DNA from: an uncultured Ruminococcus sp.
Lineage (GTDB): Bacteria > Bacillota > Clostridia > Oscillospirales > Ruminococcaceae
Assembly: GCA_947627625.1 (NCBI GenBank)
Contig: CANQWR010000007.1
Coordinates: 1 to 64,000 of the forward strand
Direction of reading: 5' to 3'
Length of the DNA: 64,000 bases
Made by a program: the position numbers and the translations under genes. This document shows positions 38,604 through 46,658 of this stretch, piece by piece (position 1 is the stretch's first letter; each line of letters starts with the position of its first letter). Below the pieces are notes generated by a model. That model was given only the letters and a program-made list of their open reading frames with translations, was not told where the DNA came from and did not search any database.

Positions 38604-38638
38604 TTTCCACAAACCTAAATATGCGGAGCAAAAAATAT

Positions 38639-40753
38639 TCACTTCACAGCGTTCATTATGCTGTCAATAATCGTACTGTTCCACTCAAGAGTTTTTCTGT
38701 CAAGGAGACCGAAACTCGACTCCCCCGACTTGACGTTGTTGTCCCAGACAAAACACTTTATCCCCGACATCTTTGCGTAAGTTATATAGTGACCGTAATA
38801 ATCTGCCCTCACAGCGTCATCTGCCTCGGCGACACATCCAAACTCGTCTATTATGACAGGCGTACCCTTGTCTATAAACTTCTCTTTGAGAAGTGAGAAT
38901 TTTGAGTCTATCTCGGTTTTGTCCGCATCTCCGAAAGTGGTCTTAGTGCCGTCCGAAAACTCCCACGGTGCGTAATAGTGGACGTTCAGGACTATATTTC
39001 TGCCCCTCGGTATGATGACATCATTCAGTGCGGCTTCCTCTGCGGACGCTCCGTATGTCGTCACTATCAGAGTTCTCTCGGAGTTGTTTCCGCCCGTACC
39101 CCTCACGGTGTCCACAAAGTCCTGATCATATTTGTTGACTATCTCCCTCTCCTGAGGAGTTCCACCTATCCACTCGTTCGGGCTGTCGATAGTCCTCGGC
39201 TCGTTCATTCCCTCAAAGAGAAGATGATAGTCATAGTCTTTGAACCTCTCCGCAAGCTGTTTCCATATCGCACAGAATTTTTCGCTGTCGCCCTCGTACT
39301 CCTCCTGCGTGGGGTTGAACCATATATAATCATCGTGGTGCATATTCATTATGACGTACATTCCCGAATTGTAGGCGTAGTCAACTACCTCCTGAACCCT
39401 GTCAAGCCATTCGGGTTCTATAACATTGTCATCGGACATATGCTCCCCCCATGTCACGGGTATGCGGACGGCGTTGAACCCCGCCTTTTTGACCGTGTCT
39501 ATAATCTCCTGTGTGGTCTCGGGGTTGCCCCAACCTGTTTCGGTGTCAAGACCTGTCTTTGTGGTGTCGTAACTCTCAAGGGAATTTCCCAGATTCCAGC
39601 CGACTTTTATATTCCTCAGAATATTTTCGCTGTCCATAAAGTCAACATAACCTGTGTCGGAACCGTCTCCCTCTTCATCTTCTTTATTTTCCTGATTTTC
39701 TTCATCTTCTTCAATATCTTCACTCTTTTCGGGTGCATTGCCTATGCTGTACTTAACTGTTATAGAGTCAAGCGTTATACTCTCCTGCTCGCTCCACCAG
39801 TAGCCAAGTGTGAACTCCCCGTCATCTGCCAGACAGCTTTTAGCCTTCTGCGGTACAAACCACGTCAGTGAGAGTGTCGTACCGTCCGTGAAGACCGCCG
39901 TATCGGAGGACTGATAATTTCCCTCCGACGAACGATAGCCGAAAGCTCCCGTGAACTTCCCAATAACTCCACCCGAACTTATATTGAAAGTAACGGCTTC
40001 GGGGACTGCATCGCCCGCAAGAAAGTCCGCTGACACTCCTATTATATTGTCACTGTCGCTGTAATTTACACTTGTTCCCACGTCCTGAGTGACTGTGTTG
40101 TCAACGGGTATCTCTCTCGTTCTCGTGTAACTGCATATGACTTCACTAACTCTAAGAGAAGTACTCTCTCCCCACCAGTAGCCAAATAAAACTTCCCCTG
40201 AACTGCTTATATAGTCCCTTATATTTTCAGGCACGCTCCAAGTTATCTCGCCATATGAACCCTCTGTCTGTGCTGTGAAATCGTCCGACTGATACCAGCC
40301 CTCGTCCGTTGAGTCGGGACAGTCCGAATTTACAGATATTCCGCAGCCGCCTTTAAGCTCTCCTATGTCAAGACCGTCTCCCGAATAGACTATAAAAGTA
40401 AAAGAATTTATTTTATCTCCGTCCTCCATAAGGTCGGCAAGCGGTACTTTAACGGTGTTTTTCCCGTCCTCACGCTGTATTGTCTGGTCAATTGTCACCT
40501 GTGTACCCGAATTTGCGGAGAGTGTCTCCACGGGACTTATATGCTCTGTCTCGGGTTCGGAGACCGATTCGGCAGATGTCTCCTCGGACGAACTGCTCTC
40601 ACTCTCTTTGCCGTCAGAATTGTACTCCATTGTAAACGGCTCTCTCTCAAATCCCGACGACTCCGTTGAACTATTTCCGCTGTCTCCGCAAGACGCTCCC
40701 GAATACGTCAGGAGCAGGCACATTGCCGTGATAATTGCTGTACTTCTTTTCAT
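38639..40753 (-). CDS. GH5 endoglucanase lipoprotein with two tandem modules
   Basis: A 704-residue surface cellulase. A signal peptide ends at a probable lipobox (GASC, Cys 22; the match is weak). A Ser/Glu-rich linker leads to two related beta-type modules (about 84-214 and 224-337), each ending in a YWW motif (LFGYWWGESTSLRVSEV and TLGYWWSEQESITLDSI), likely carbohydrate-binding. An Asp/Glu-rich linker (340-368) precedes the GH5 catalytic domain (374-704): GWNLGNSLE, acid/base Glu 518 in FEGMNEP and nucleophile Glu 637 in IIDEFGC. There is no dockerin. I chose the ATG at 40753 after AAAGGAAA. Confidence 0.9.
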   Translation of the reverse strand: MKRSTAIITAMCLLLTYSGASCGDSGNSSTESSGFEREPFTMEYNSDGKESESSSSEETSAESVSEPETEHISPVETLSANSGTQVTIDQTIQREDGKNTVKVPLADLMEDGDKINSFTFIVYSGDGLDIGELKGGCGISVNSDCPDSTDEGWYQSDDFTAQTEGSYGEITWSVPENIRDYISSSGEVLFGYWWGESTSLRVSEVICSYTRTREIPVDNTVTQDVGTSVNYSDSDNIIGVSADFLAGDAVPEAVTFNISSGGVIGKFTGAFGYRSSEGNYQSSDTAVFTDGTTLSLTWFVPQKAKSCLADDGEFTLGYWWSEQESITLDSITVKYSIGNAPEKSEDIEEDEENQENKEDEEGDGSDTGYVDFMDSENILRNIKVGWNLGNSLESYDTTKTGLDTETGWGNPETTQEIIDTVKKAGFNAVRIPVTWGEHMSDDNVIEPEWLDRVQEVVDYAYNSGMYVIMNMHHDDYIWFNPTQEEYEGDSEKFCAIWKQLAERFKDYDYHLLFEGMNEPRTIDSPNEWIGGTPQEREIVNKYDQDFVDTVRGTGGNNSERTLIVTTYGASAEEAALNDVIIPRGRNIVLNVHYYAPWEFSDGTKTTFGDADKTEIDSKFSLLKEKFIDKGTPVIIDEFGCVAEADDAVRADYYGHYITYAKMSGIKCFVWDNNVKSGESSFGLLDRKTLEWNSTIIDSIMNAVK

Positions 40754-40814
40754 GATTAAAAAATTTTCCTTTCGTGTATTGTAACTGATTTGCAGGGACA
40801 AAAAACTGCCCCCG

Positions 40815-41324
40815 TCAGACTTTCTGCTCGCTCTCCTCCAGTTTCTTCTTCAGCACCAAGAGAAGTTCCACAGGGCTTGAAAAATCACCCTCTATCCCCT
40901 CTATCTCACGCATTTTCATAGCTATCCGCTCCAGATAACCCATTAGTTCACTCCTCTCCTGCGGTGAAAATCCGCAAAAGACAAGCTCATCATACTCCTT
41001 GAAAATGCTGTTGTGATTCTCAATTGCAGTCCTGCCCTCGTCTGTCAGGGAGAGCCTCTTGCAACGCTGATTTTCCTCGTCAACAGTCCTCCTTATAAGC
41101 CCTGCCTTTTCAAGTCTCTTTGCGGAAGTCGCAACAGATGCGGGCGTGACACCCAATATCTCCGCAACTTCGATCTGTGTGCAGTTTTCGTTCTCCTCAA
41201 TTATTTTCATGATAGCTGTCTGTGCAAAGTGCAGTTTTGACTTCTCGCTCGCCCTCCTCACAAACAATCTCCTCAGCAGGTTTATATTTTCAAGCATTCC
41301 CATGATTTCTCTGCTGTCCGACAT
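40815..41324 (-). CDS. MarR-family transcriptional regulator
   Basis: A 169-residue MarR protein. The winged helix (about 35-105) contains CTQIEVAEILGVTPASVATS and the wing RRTVDEENQRCKRLSLTDEG. Start ATG at 41324 with GGAGGT upstream; longer frames would run through the operator and promoter. It is the first gene ahead of the GH5 gene (61-nt gap) and the ABC pair, suggesting one unit. Operator-like repeats lie in its own leader, which points to autoregulation. Confidence 0.92.
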   Translation of the reverse strand: MSDSREIMGMLENINLLRRLFVRRASEKSKLHFAQTAIMKIIEENENCTQIEVAEILGVTPASVATSAKRLEKAGLIRRTVDEENQRCKRLSLTDEGRTAIENHNSIFKEYDELVFCGFSPQERSELMGYLERIAMKMREIEGIEGDFSSPVELLLVLKKKLEESEQKV

Positions 41325-41342
41325 TTCAGATACCTCCGTCAA

Positions 41343-41387
41343 AACAGTTAAACGTTCAACAATTAAACGCTGAACAGTTAAACGTTT
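41343..41387. promoter_or_regulatory. Three 15-bp operator-like direct repeats
   Basis: Three head-to-tail units, AACAGTTAAACGTTC, AACAATTAAACGCTG and AACAGTTAAACGTTT, have an exact 15-bp period. The third extends into the perfect palindrome TTAAACGTTTAA (41378-41389). They lie between the predicted transcription start and the marR ribosome site. They are probably MarR sites blocking elongation or initiation. Confidence 0.75.
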
Positions 41388-41399
41388 AATGTAATAAAG

Positions 41400-41428
41400 A
41401 TTATACCACACCCGCTCCCTCTTGTCAA
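41400..41428 (-). promoter_or_regulatory. Consensus promoter of the marR-GH5-ABC unit
   Basis: Exact TTGACA (41423-41428) and TATAAT (41400-41405) at 17-nt spacing on the minus strand. The predicted start is near 41393, just upstream of the three operator repeats. A perfect promoter under a nearby operator fits a repressor-controlled gene. Confidence 0.88.
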
Positions 41429-41472
41429 GAATTTCCCCATAAATTTTTCAACAGCTCTCAACAGCTTTTTTG

Positions 41473-41519
41473 TGCAAAAAAGCAAAACCTGCTCCCGAAA
41501 TAACTCGGAAACAGGTTTA
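41473..41519 (-). terminator. Terminator of the zinc-ribbon gene
   Basis: A stem with arms AAACCTG...CAGGTTT and TTCCGA...TTCGGG, with a small mismatch, is followed by TGCTTTTTTG on the minus strand, 18 bp past the stop of the gene at 41537. Confidence 0.75.
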
Positions 41520-41536
41520 TAGTTTTTAATTTTATT

Positions 41537-42040
41537 CTATTCGGTCTGTCGGACAAGTTCCTCCTGCTGCTTTTTGGCTTTCTCAATCATTCTTATGAGT
41601 TTCTTTCTTTTTGAACTCCACTCAAGTTTACCTATGAAATCACCATAGTCGGAGTCCATATAAATTTCCTCCGCTTTCATCAAAGCCTTGTCATATTCAC
41701 CCTCTTGATAATACTCGTAAGCCTCATTATAAGCTGTCTGTAACCTGTCCTGCTCGTTCTCCTTAGCTTTTTCAAAGCCAACTAAAACTAAAATCGAAAC
41801 AACAAGCATTAAAATCATACCAAGGAACAACCCCAACATACCTATATTGTCTTCAGAAAATATTCTGTCAACAATTTTAAGAAAGAGATTTTTCTTCTTT
41901 CTCTCATAGCCTATTGCATTCTTTGTCACAAACGGACTTCCGCAAAATTTACAGATACCCGCTTCTTCTTCCAAACTGACTTCCAAATTCGCTCCACAGT
42001 GCGGACACACCGCCGAAACAAGAAATTTATCATCTTTCAT
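41537..42040 (-). CDS. Zinc-ribbon membrane protein
   Basis: A 167-residue protein. The N-terminal zinc ribbon has paired Cys (CPHCGANLEV and CKFCGSPFVT). One transmembrane helix lies near residues 62-85 (GMLGLFLGMILMLVVSILVL). The C-terminal part is charged and helical, with a tetratricopeptide-like EYYQEGEYDKALMKAEEIY. I chose the ATG at 42040 after GAGGAGG. It is related in layout to the gene at 43330; the two flank a zinc-type binding protein. Function unknown. Confidence 0.75.
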   Translation of the reverse strand: MKDDKFLVSAVCPHCGANLEVSLEEEAGICKFCGSPFVTKNAIGYERKKKNLFLKIVDRIFSEDNIGMLGLFLGMILMLVVSILVLVGFEKAKENEQDRLQTAYNEAYEYYQEGEYDKALMKAEEIYMDSDYGDFIGKLEWSSKRKKLIRMIEKAKKQQEELVRQTE

Positions 42041-42148
42041 GATAAAAACCTCCTCAAATTTTATTATGATTATATTATAAATCATAAAAAAACGAATTTA
42101 TAAAAACCGTTTCCGAATTGAGAAGGTTCAAAAATTTTTCAAGAAATT

Positions 42149-43123
42149 TTATTCAAGAGCGTCTTTCAGGGTCTCGTAATTTTTTTTCATAATCGAAATA
42201 TAGTCCTCACCGCTTTCGGGGGCGGACTGCATTGAATCGAGAGTGAATATCTCCTGATTTTTGTTTTTCGTGTTCTCTATGACCGCTTCCGCTATCGAAC
42301 AGTCGGAACTCTCTATCACAAATACGCTCTCCGCACCCGTCTCGTCAATCTTGTCCGCAAGAAATTTTACGGTCTCAAAACTCGCCTGAGTGTCCGCAGA
42401 ACACCCCGAAAATGCCGAATAATAGTCAAAATTGTAGTCGTCCGTGAAGTACCTGAAAGGAAATCTGTCCGCAAATATCAGAGTGTGATTTTCTGCACTC
42501 TCGGACAATTTTTCAAAGTCACTGTCCAATTTTTCAAGTTTTTCGGAATAATTTTCAAGATTTTCCCTGTAAATACTCTCGTGCGAACTGTCAGCCTTGC
42601 AGAGATTTTCAGTTATAACTTTGCAGAGTTTTTCAGCATTTTTAACAGACAGCCAGACGTGTTCGTCATATTCGGTCTCCGTCTCGGAATCGTGTTCGTG
42701 CTGTTCCTCCTGCATTCCCTCGACAATTTCCTCCTCCTTGACTTCACTCTCAATCGACTCCATAAGATTTATTTTTTTCATGTCCCTGTTGACCGCATTT
42801 TTCAGAACGTCCTGTGTCCATGCGTCCGACTCCCCGCCGTTGTATATAAAAATATCGCAGGAAGATATTTTAACTATATCCTCCGCTGTGGGCTGGTAAC
42901 TGTGTATGTCACCGCTCCCCGCTATGCAGTCTATCTCTATATTTTCCGTCTGACCGTCCGCTATAGCCTTTACCCACTCATATTGCGGAAAAGACGTGCA
43001 GACTATTTTCAGCATATCTTCGGAGTGAGAAAATTTTCCGCAGCCCGTCAGGACAACTCCCGATGTCACAAGTGCAAAAAATATTTTCTTTATATTTTTT
43101 ATTTTAATATTTTTAATAATCAT
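42149..43123 (-). CDS. Zinc/manganese ABC substrate-binding lipoprotein (ZnuA-like)
   Basis: A 324-residue lipoprotein with lipobox LTGC (Cys about 28). It has the cluster A-I fold pattern: FPQYEWVKAIADGQ, GSGDIHSYQPTAEDIVKIS, an acidic/His metal loop with HEHDSETETEYDEHVWLS, and FADRFPFRYFTDDY. The His-rich loop favours zinc. No permease or ATPase gene lies next to it, so it must use components elsewhere or act alone. The ATG at 43123 follows GGGAGA. A Fur/Zur-type box overlies its transcript start. Confidence 0.87.
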   Translation of the reverse strand: MIIKNIKIKNIKKIFFALVTSGVVLTGCGKFSHSEDMLKIVCTSFPQYEWVKAIADGQTENIEIDCIAGSGDIHSYQPTAEDIVKISSCDIFIYNGGESDAWTQDVLKNAVNRDMKKINLMESIESEVKEEEIVEGMQEEQHEHDSETETEYDEHVWLSVKNAEKLCKVITENLCKADSSHESIYRENLENYSEKLEKLDSDFEKLSESAENHTLIFADRFPFRYFTDDYNFDYYSAFSGCSADTQASFETVKFLADKIDETGAESVFVIESSDCSIAEAVIENTKNKNQEIFTLDSMQSAPESGEDYISIMKKNYETLKDALE

Positions 43124-43149
43124 AAAAATCTCCCTCTTCTCAAAAATAA

Positions 43150-43164
43150 AAATGATAATCATTT
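43150..43164. promoter_or_regulatory. Fur/Zur-family operator
   Basis: AAATGATAATCATTT is a perfect 7-1-7 inverted repeat of Fur-family type, lying just downstream of the -10 box of the ZnuA-like gene, near positions +7 to +21. Zinc-dependent repression through Zur is the likely meaning; Fur or PerR cannot be excluded by sequence. Confidence 0.72.
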
Positions 43165-43177
43165 TCAGTTTCCTATT

Positions 43178-43205
43178 ATTATACCACAATTAAAATTTAT
43201 GTCAA
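43178..43205 (-). promoter_or_regulatory. Promoter of the ZnuA-like gene
   Basis: Exact TTGACA (43200-43205) and TATAAT (43178-43183) at 16-nt spacing on the minus strand. It is back-to-back with the promoter at 43252. Confidence 0.82.
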
Positions 43206-43251
43206 GCCCTTTTTATAAATTTATATTTATAAAAAAATTTTTTCGACAGGT

Positions 43252-43280
43252 ATTGACTTGCTCTGCTTTTTGTGGTATAA
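43252..43280 (+). promoter_or_regulatory. Promoter of the zinc-ribbon gene at 43330
   Basis: TTGACT (43252-43257) and TATAAT (43275-43280) at 17-nt spacing, with TGG before the -10. The transcript would start about 45 nt before the ATG. Confidence 0.8.
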
Positions 43281-43329
43281 TTATCGTGTATATAACCTGT
43301 TTTCATGAAGTCGGAAAGGAAGAGGTGAT

Positions 43330-44043
43330 ATGTCAAAAAAACTTACTTTTCTGCTGCTCGGTCTTACATATGTCGGTGGAAAAGCTCTGAAATCTATTGA
43401 CGATACCGCTAAGGAACTCGCAAGGAAAAAAATGGAGAGCAATGCAAATAACAATGCCGAAAATATTTCGGGTGAAGAAGATTTTTACAGCGATACTCTC
43501 CTTGAATCCGAAGAATTTTCCGTCATTCATGCGTGTACCCACTGCGGAGCAAAAATATCGGCAAGCTGTGAAAACGGTTCTGTTGAGTGCGAATACTGCA
43601 ATACCCCTTACAGAGTCAGAAACGGGTATGTCCTTGCAGAAGAAACGGTTGTAAAGAAAAAAACTGCGGAGCAGAGAAGTGTCCAAAATGTGCAGAACGT
43701 GCAGAGAAGTCCGCAAGAACCTGAAACTAAAGGTCTTCTGGGCTATCTCGAAAGAAAACACATCCGTGAAATGGAGGCTCTTGAGGCACAACGCAGAATA
43801 GCTGAGGAAAGAGAACGTCAGCTTGAAATGGAACGTCAGAAGTCAAGAGAGGAAATGAAAAAAGCCTTGAAAATTTTCCTGACGGGTCTGCTCTGGTTCT
43901 ACGGCTTTATACTGTGTTTCCCCGTTCCCGTCGGCATTATACTCAAAAATACGGACAGCATCGACGAGGAAATGAAAAAGAAAATCATGACTGTTGTCTG
44001 GGTTGTCTACGCCGTGTTCCTGCTGATTGTGATATGCAGGTAG
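43330..44043 (+). CDS. Zinc-ribbon membrane protein with coiled coil
   Basis: A 237-residue protein. A zinc ribbon (CTHCGAKISASCENGSVECE, then YCNTPYRV) lies at about 72-98. A Glu/Arg-rich coiled coil follows (about 138-175, containing EAQRRIAEERERQLEMERQK). Two hydrophobic segments end the protein (about 180-200 and 216-236). It is transcribed away from the ZnuA-like gene and shares a layout with the zinc-ribbon protein at 41537. Not assigned to a characterised family. Confidence 0.75.
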   Translation: MSKKLTFLLLGLTYVGGKALKSIDDTAKELARKKMESNANNNAENISGEEDFYSDTLLESEEFSVIHACTHCGAKISASCENGSVECEYCNTPYRVRNGYVLAEETVVKKKTAEQRSVQNVQNVQRSPQEPETKGLLGYLERKHIREMEALEAQRRIAEERERQLEMERQKSREEMKKALKIFLTGLLWFYGFILCFPVPVGIILKNTDSIDEEMKKKIMTVVWVVYAVFLLIVICR

Positions 44044-44088
44044 AAAAATAATTAAATAAAAAAATTTCCAAAATTTAATATTTCCACG

Positions 44089-44117
44089 AAAAACCGTCTC
44101 TTTTTGACGGTTTTTTT
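44089..44117 (+). terminator. Terminator after the zinc-ribbon gene
   Basis: The stem AAACCGTC/GACGGTTT with a 7-nt loop is followed by TTTTTTT on the plus strand, 45 bp after the stop codon. Confidence 0.88.
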
Positions 44118-44168
44118 CCGTGTCGGAAAATTATTTCAAAAATTCGCAAGAAAAAAATCGGAAAACTC

Positions 44169-44197
44169 TTGACAAAATCAGAAATATGTGATATGAT
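44169..44197 (+). promoter_or_regulatory. Promoter of the SRP RNA
   Basis: TTGACA (44169-44174) and TATGAT (44192-44197) at 17-nt spacing with extended -10 TGATATGAT. The start would be near 44204, about 30 nt before the mature RNA stem. It may also serve dnaX by readthrough. Confidence 0.82.
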
Positions 44198-44234
44198 TTG
44201 TTACAGGGCATATTTCTGCTCGTGTTTTTACTGA

Positions 44235-44365
44235 GAATCCGGAATATAGATGTGTGGGCCCTGTGCAACGAGACGCTGTGAACCATGTCAGGCGGGAGAC
44301 CGAGCAGCATTAAGCGGTTTGTTTTGTGTGCCGCAGTAAGCCTGCACATCTGTGTTCCGGATTTT
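44235..44365 (+). ncRNA. ffs: Signal recognition particle RNA (small type)
   Basis: The domain IV core is unmistakable: GTGAACC, then GTCAGGCGGGAGACCGAGCA with the asymmetric loop and AGCAGC. The ends AATCCGG (44236) and CCGGATT (44357) pair, with an inner GATGTG/CACATC stem. The helix is about 130 nt with no Alu domain sequence seen on either side. It lies directly upstream of dnaX, a position also used by B. subtilis. Ends are set from base pairing only. Confidence 0.92.
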
Positions 44366-44428
44366 ATTAGGAATATTTTTCTGAAATATTTTTTCTTACA
44401 TTTCATCCCGTATGCAGGTGATTATAAC

Positions 44429-46018
44429 ATGGATAACAACTACAGAACTCTCTACAGAAAATGGCGACCTCTCACTTTTGATGACGTTATCTCTCAGGAA
44501 CACATTGCCGTTACACTGAAAAATCAGCTCACTCACAACAGAACTTCTCACGCCTATCTGTTCTCAGGCTCAAGGGGTACGGGCAAGACCACCTGTGCGA
44601 GAATATTCGCAAAGGCTCTCAACTGCCCCAATATGAAAGACGGCAACCCCTGTCTTGAATGTGAGATATGCAGGGAAGCCGAAAACGGCTCTCTGACGGA
44701 TATTGTAGAGATAGACGCTGCCTCAAACAACGGTGTTGACGATATGCGTGATTTGCGTGAAGGGGCGGTGTACTCCCCCGACAAGTGCAGGTACAGGGTT
44801 TATATAATTGACGAAGTGCATATGCTCTCCGTGAACGCTTTTAACGCTCTGCTCAAAATCATGGAAGAACCGCCCTCTTATGTCAAATTTATACTCGCAA
44901 CTACCGAATTGCACAAAGTTCCCGCAACTATCCTGTCAAGATGTCAGAAATTCGGTTTCAGACGTATAAAAAATGCCGATATATCTAAGAGACTTCTATA
45001 TATAGCTCAGCAGGAAAATATAGATCTCACAAAAGACGGTGCGGACTTAATCGCAAGTCTCTCGGACGGCGGTATGCGTGACGCTGTTTCACTTCTCGAC
45101 CAGTGTTCCTCGCTGTCGGAGGAAATAACCGTCTCAGTCGTATCGGAGACGGCAGGCGTGGCGGGACGTGAGTATCTATATGAAATTCTCGACGCAATAT
45201 CCTGTCACGACACCGCAAAGGCTCTCTCTGTGACGGACAGTCTCTGTGATATGTCAAAAGACCTTGCAAGGCTTTGTGACGAACTTATTCTGCAGCTCCG
45301 GAATGCAATGCTCCTGAAACTCGGCTCGGACACCGAAAATCTCATATCCTGTATGCCCGATGAACTCCCAAAGCTAAGGGAAATTGCGGGAAAGTCGGAC
45401 ATCTCCCTCATTATGCAGCGGCTTGAAATTCTCCAGACGTGCAGAGAGAGAATGCAGAGGGTCATGAACAGGAGAGTTGAATTTGAGATGACTTTGATAA
45501 AACTCTGTGACGATTTGCAAAGACAAGTCCCGATAACTCCGCAAATTCAGCAAGTCCGACAAGTCCCACAGACTCAGGCTGTCCCGAAAATTCCGCAGTC
45601 ACCGCAAGTCCCGAAAATTTCGGAAACTCCGAAAGCTCCGAAAGCTCAATCGGGCGGTACGGCGGCGGTCTCATACACCCCCGAAAGTATACGTCCCTGT
45701 GAGAATTGGGAGTATATCGTCGAAAAATTCAAAGTCGCAAGACCCGCCATGGCAGGCACTCTCTACGACTCAAATGCAGGTGTCGACGGCAGTATTTTCA
45801 TAATTTTCACCCCAAACAGGCTTCTTGCATCCTATTTCAAAAAGGACACGGAGAGTGCGGTTGCCCTCCTGAAAATCGTGAACAATGTCCTTGGCGGGGG
45901 TATAAAGCGAATACGCATCATACCCACTTCTGCGGACGACAGCAGAGATTTGCCCGGCGAACTCATAGAAAACGCTCGGAGGAGAAATATAAATGTCTCC
46001 ACCGAAAATAATATATGA
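44429..46018 (+). CDS. dnaX: DNA polymerase III gamma/tau subunit
   Basis: A 529-residue clamp-loader ATPase. Start motif TLYRKWRPLTFDDVISQEHI, Walker A SGSRGTGKTTC near residue 45, a Cys4 zinc module (CPNMKDGNPCLECEICREAE), Walker B IIDEVHML, and a Pro/Gln-rich spacer (such as QQVRQVPQTQAVPKIPQSPQ) before the tau C terminus. I chose the ATG at 44429. The frame continues upstream into the SRP RNA, but that is non-coding. The ribosome site is weak (AGGTG). Confidence 0.95.
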   Translation: MDNNYRTLYRKWRPLTFDDVISQEHIAVTLKNQLTHNRTSHAYLFSGSRGTGKTTCARIFAKALNCPNMKDGNPCLECEICREAENGSLTDIVEIDAASNNGVDDMRDLREGAVYSPDKCRYRVYIIDEVHMLSVNAFNALLKIMEEPPSYVKFILATTELHKVPATILSRCQKFGFRRIKNADISKRLLYIAQQENIDLTKDGADLIASLSDGGMRDAVSLLDQCSSLSEEITVSVVSETAGVAGREYLYEILDAISCHDTAKALSVTDSLCDMSKDLARLCDELILQLRNAMLLKLGSDTENLISCMPDELPKLREIAGKSDISLIMQRLEILQTCRERMQRVMNRRVEFEMTLIKLCDDLQRQVPITPQIQQVRQVPQTQAVPKIPQSPQVPKISETPKAPKAQSGGTAAVSYTPESIRPCENWEYIVEKFKVARPAMAGTLYDSNAGVDGSIFIIFTPNRLLASYFKKDTESAVALLKIVNNVLGGGIKRIRIIPTSADDSRDLPGELIENARRRNINVSTENNI

Positions 46019-46019
46019 T

Positions 46020-46628
46020 GTGGGAGTTTTTCGGACTATTTTTGGGGGAACTATCAGGGCAGGGAGTGTCCCCTCTCCGAAACTTAATTAGAACGATAAG
46101 GGGCAGTTGTCCCATGAACTCATTGAAATTTCGCCCCCAAAATTTTAAGAACGATTAGGGGGCAGGGGGCTTTGCCCAAAAAAATAATTTTATTAAAATT
46201 ATATTTTTTTGGAGATTTTTTTGACTGTCTGCTGTTGGGGGCTACGCCCCCCAAACCCTCTGTTTTAAGTCTGAGGGGCAGGGGGCATTGTCCCCCAACC
46301 ACGTCAGGATTTGCACCCCAAACCCCCTGTTTTAAGTCTGAGGGGCAGGGGGCTTTGCCCCCTGAACCCCCATTGGGGGCTCTGCCCCCCAAACCCCCGT
46401 CGGGGGGAAGCATCCCCCCGAACCCCCCATGATGAAAACAAGATAAAAACGTGAGACAAGAGAGTTGCTCTCATGATTAACAGAAAACTTGAATAGTCGC
46501 ACAGCTAAAAGTATTTAATCACGGGTTTCCAAAGGGGGTTTCCCCCTTTGGCAGGGGGTCTGGGGGACAGCGTCCCCCAGTAGGGGGTGTGGGGGGCAAC
46601 GCCCCCCACAAGGCAAAGTCCCCAAAAA
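46020..46628. repeat. GC-rich intergenic hairpin array R10 with AT-palindrome
   Basis: About 600 bp between dnaX and ybaB. Edge motifs lie near 46087 and 46147. The AT palindrome is at 46175-46212. Tandem partial copies (GGGGGCTACGCCCCCC, GGGGGCATTGTCCCCC, GGGGGCTTTGCCCCC, GGGGGCTCTGCCCCCC, GGGGGGAAGCATCCCCCC) follow, and then the spacer with CTTGAATAGTCGCACAGCTA. It ends with GGGGGGCAACGCCCCCC. No promoter is evident after it, so ybaB-recR may depend on readthrough from dnaX. Confidence 0.85.
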
Positions 46629-46658
46629 AACAAAATTCAAATTTAAGGAGATTTTTTT

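Noticed and set aside
44285..44428. Longer N terminus for DnaX
   Set aside because: The extra 48 codons run through the SRP RNA; the conserved protein starts at the ATG at 44429.
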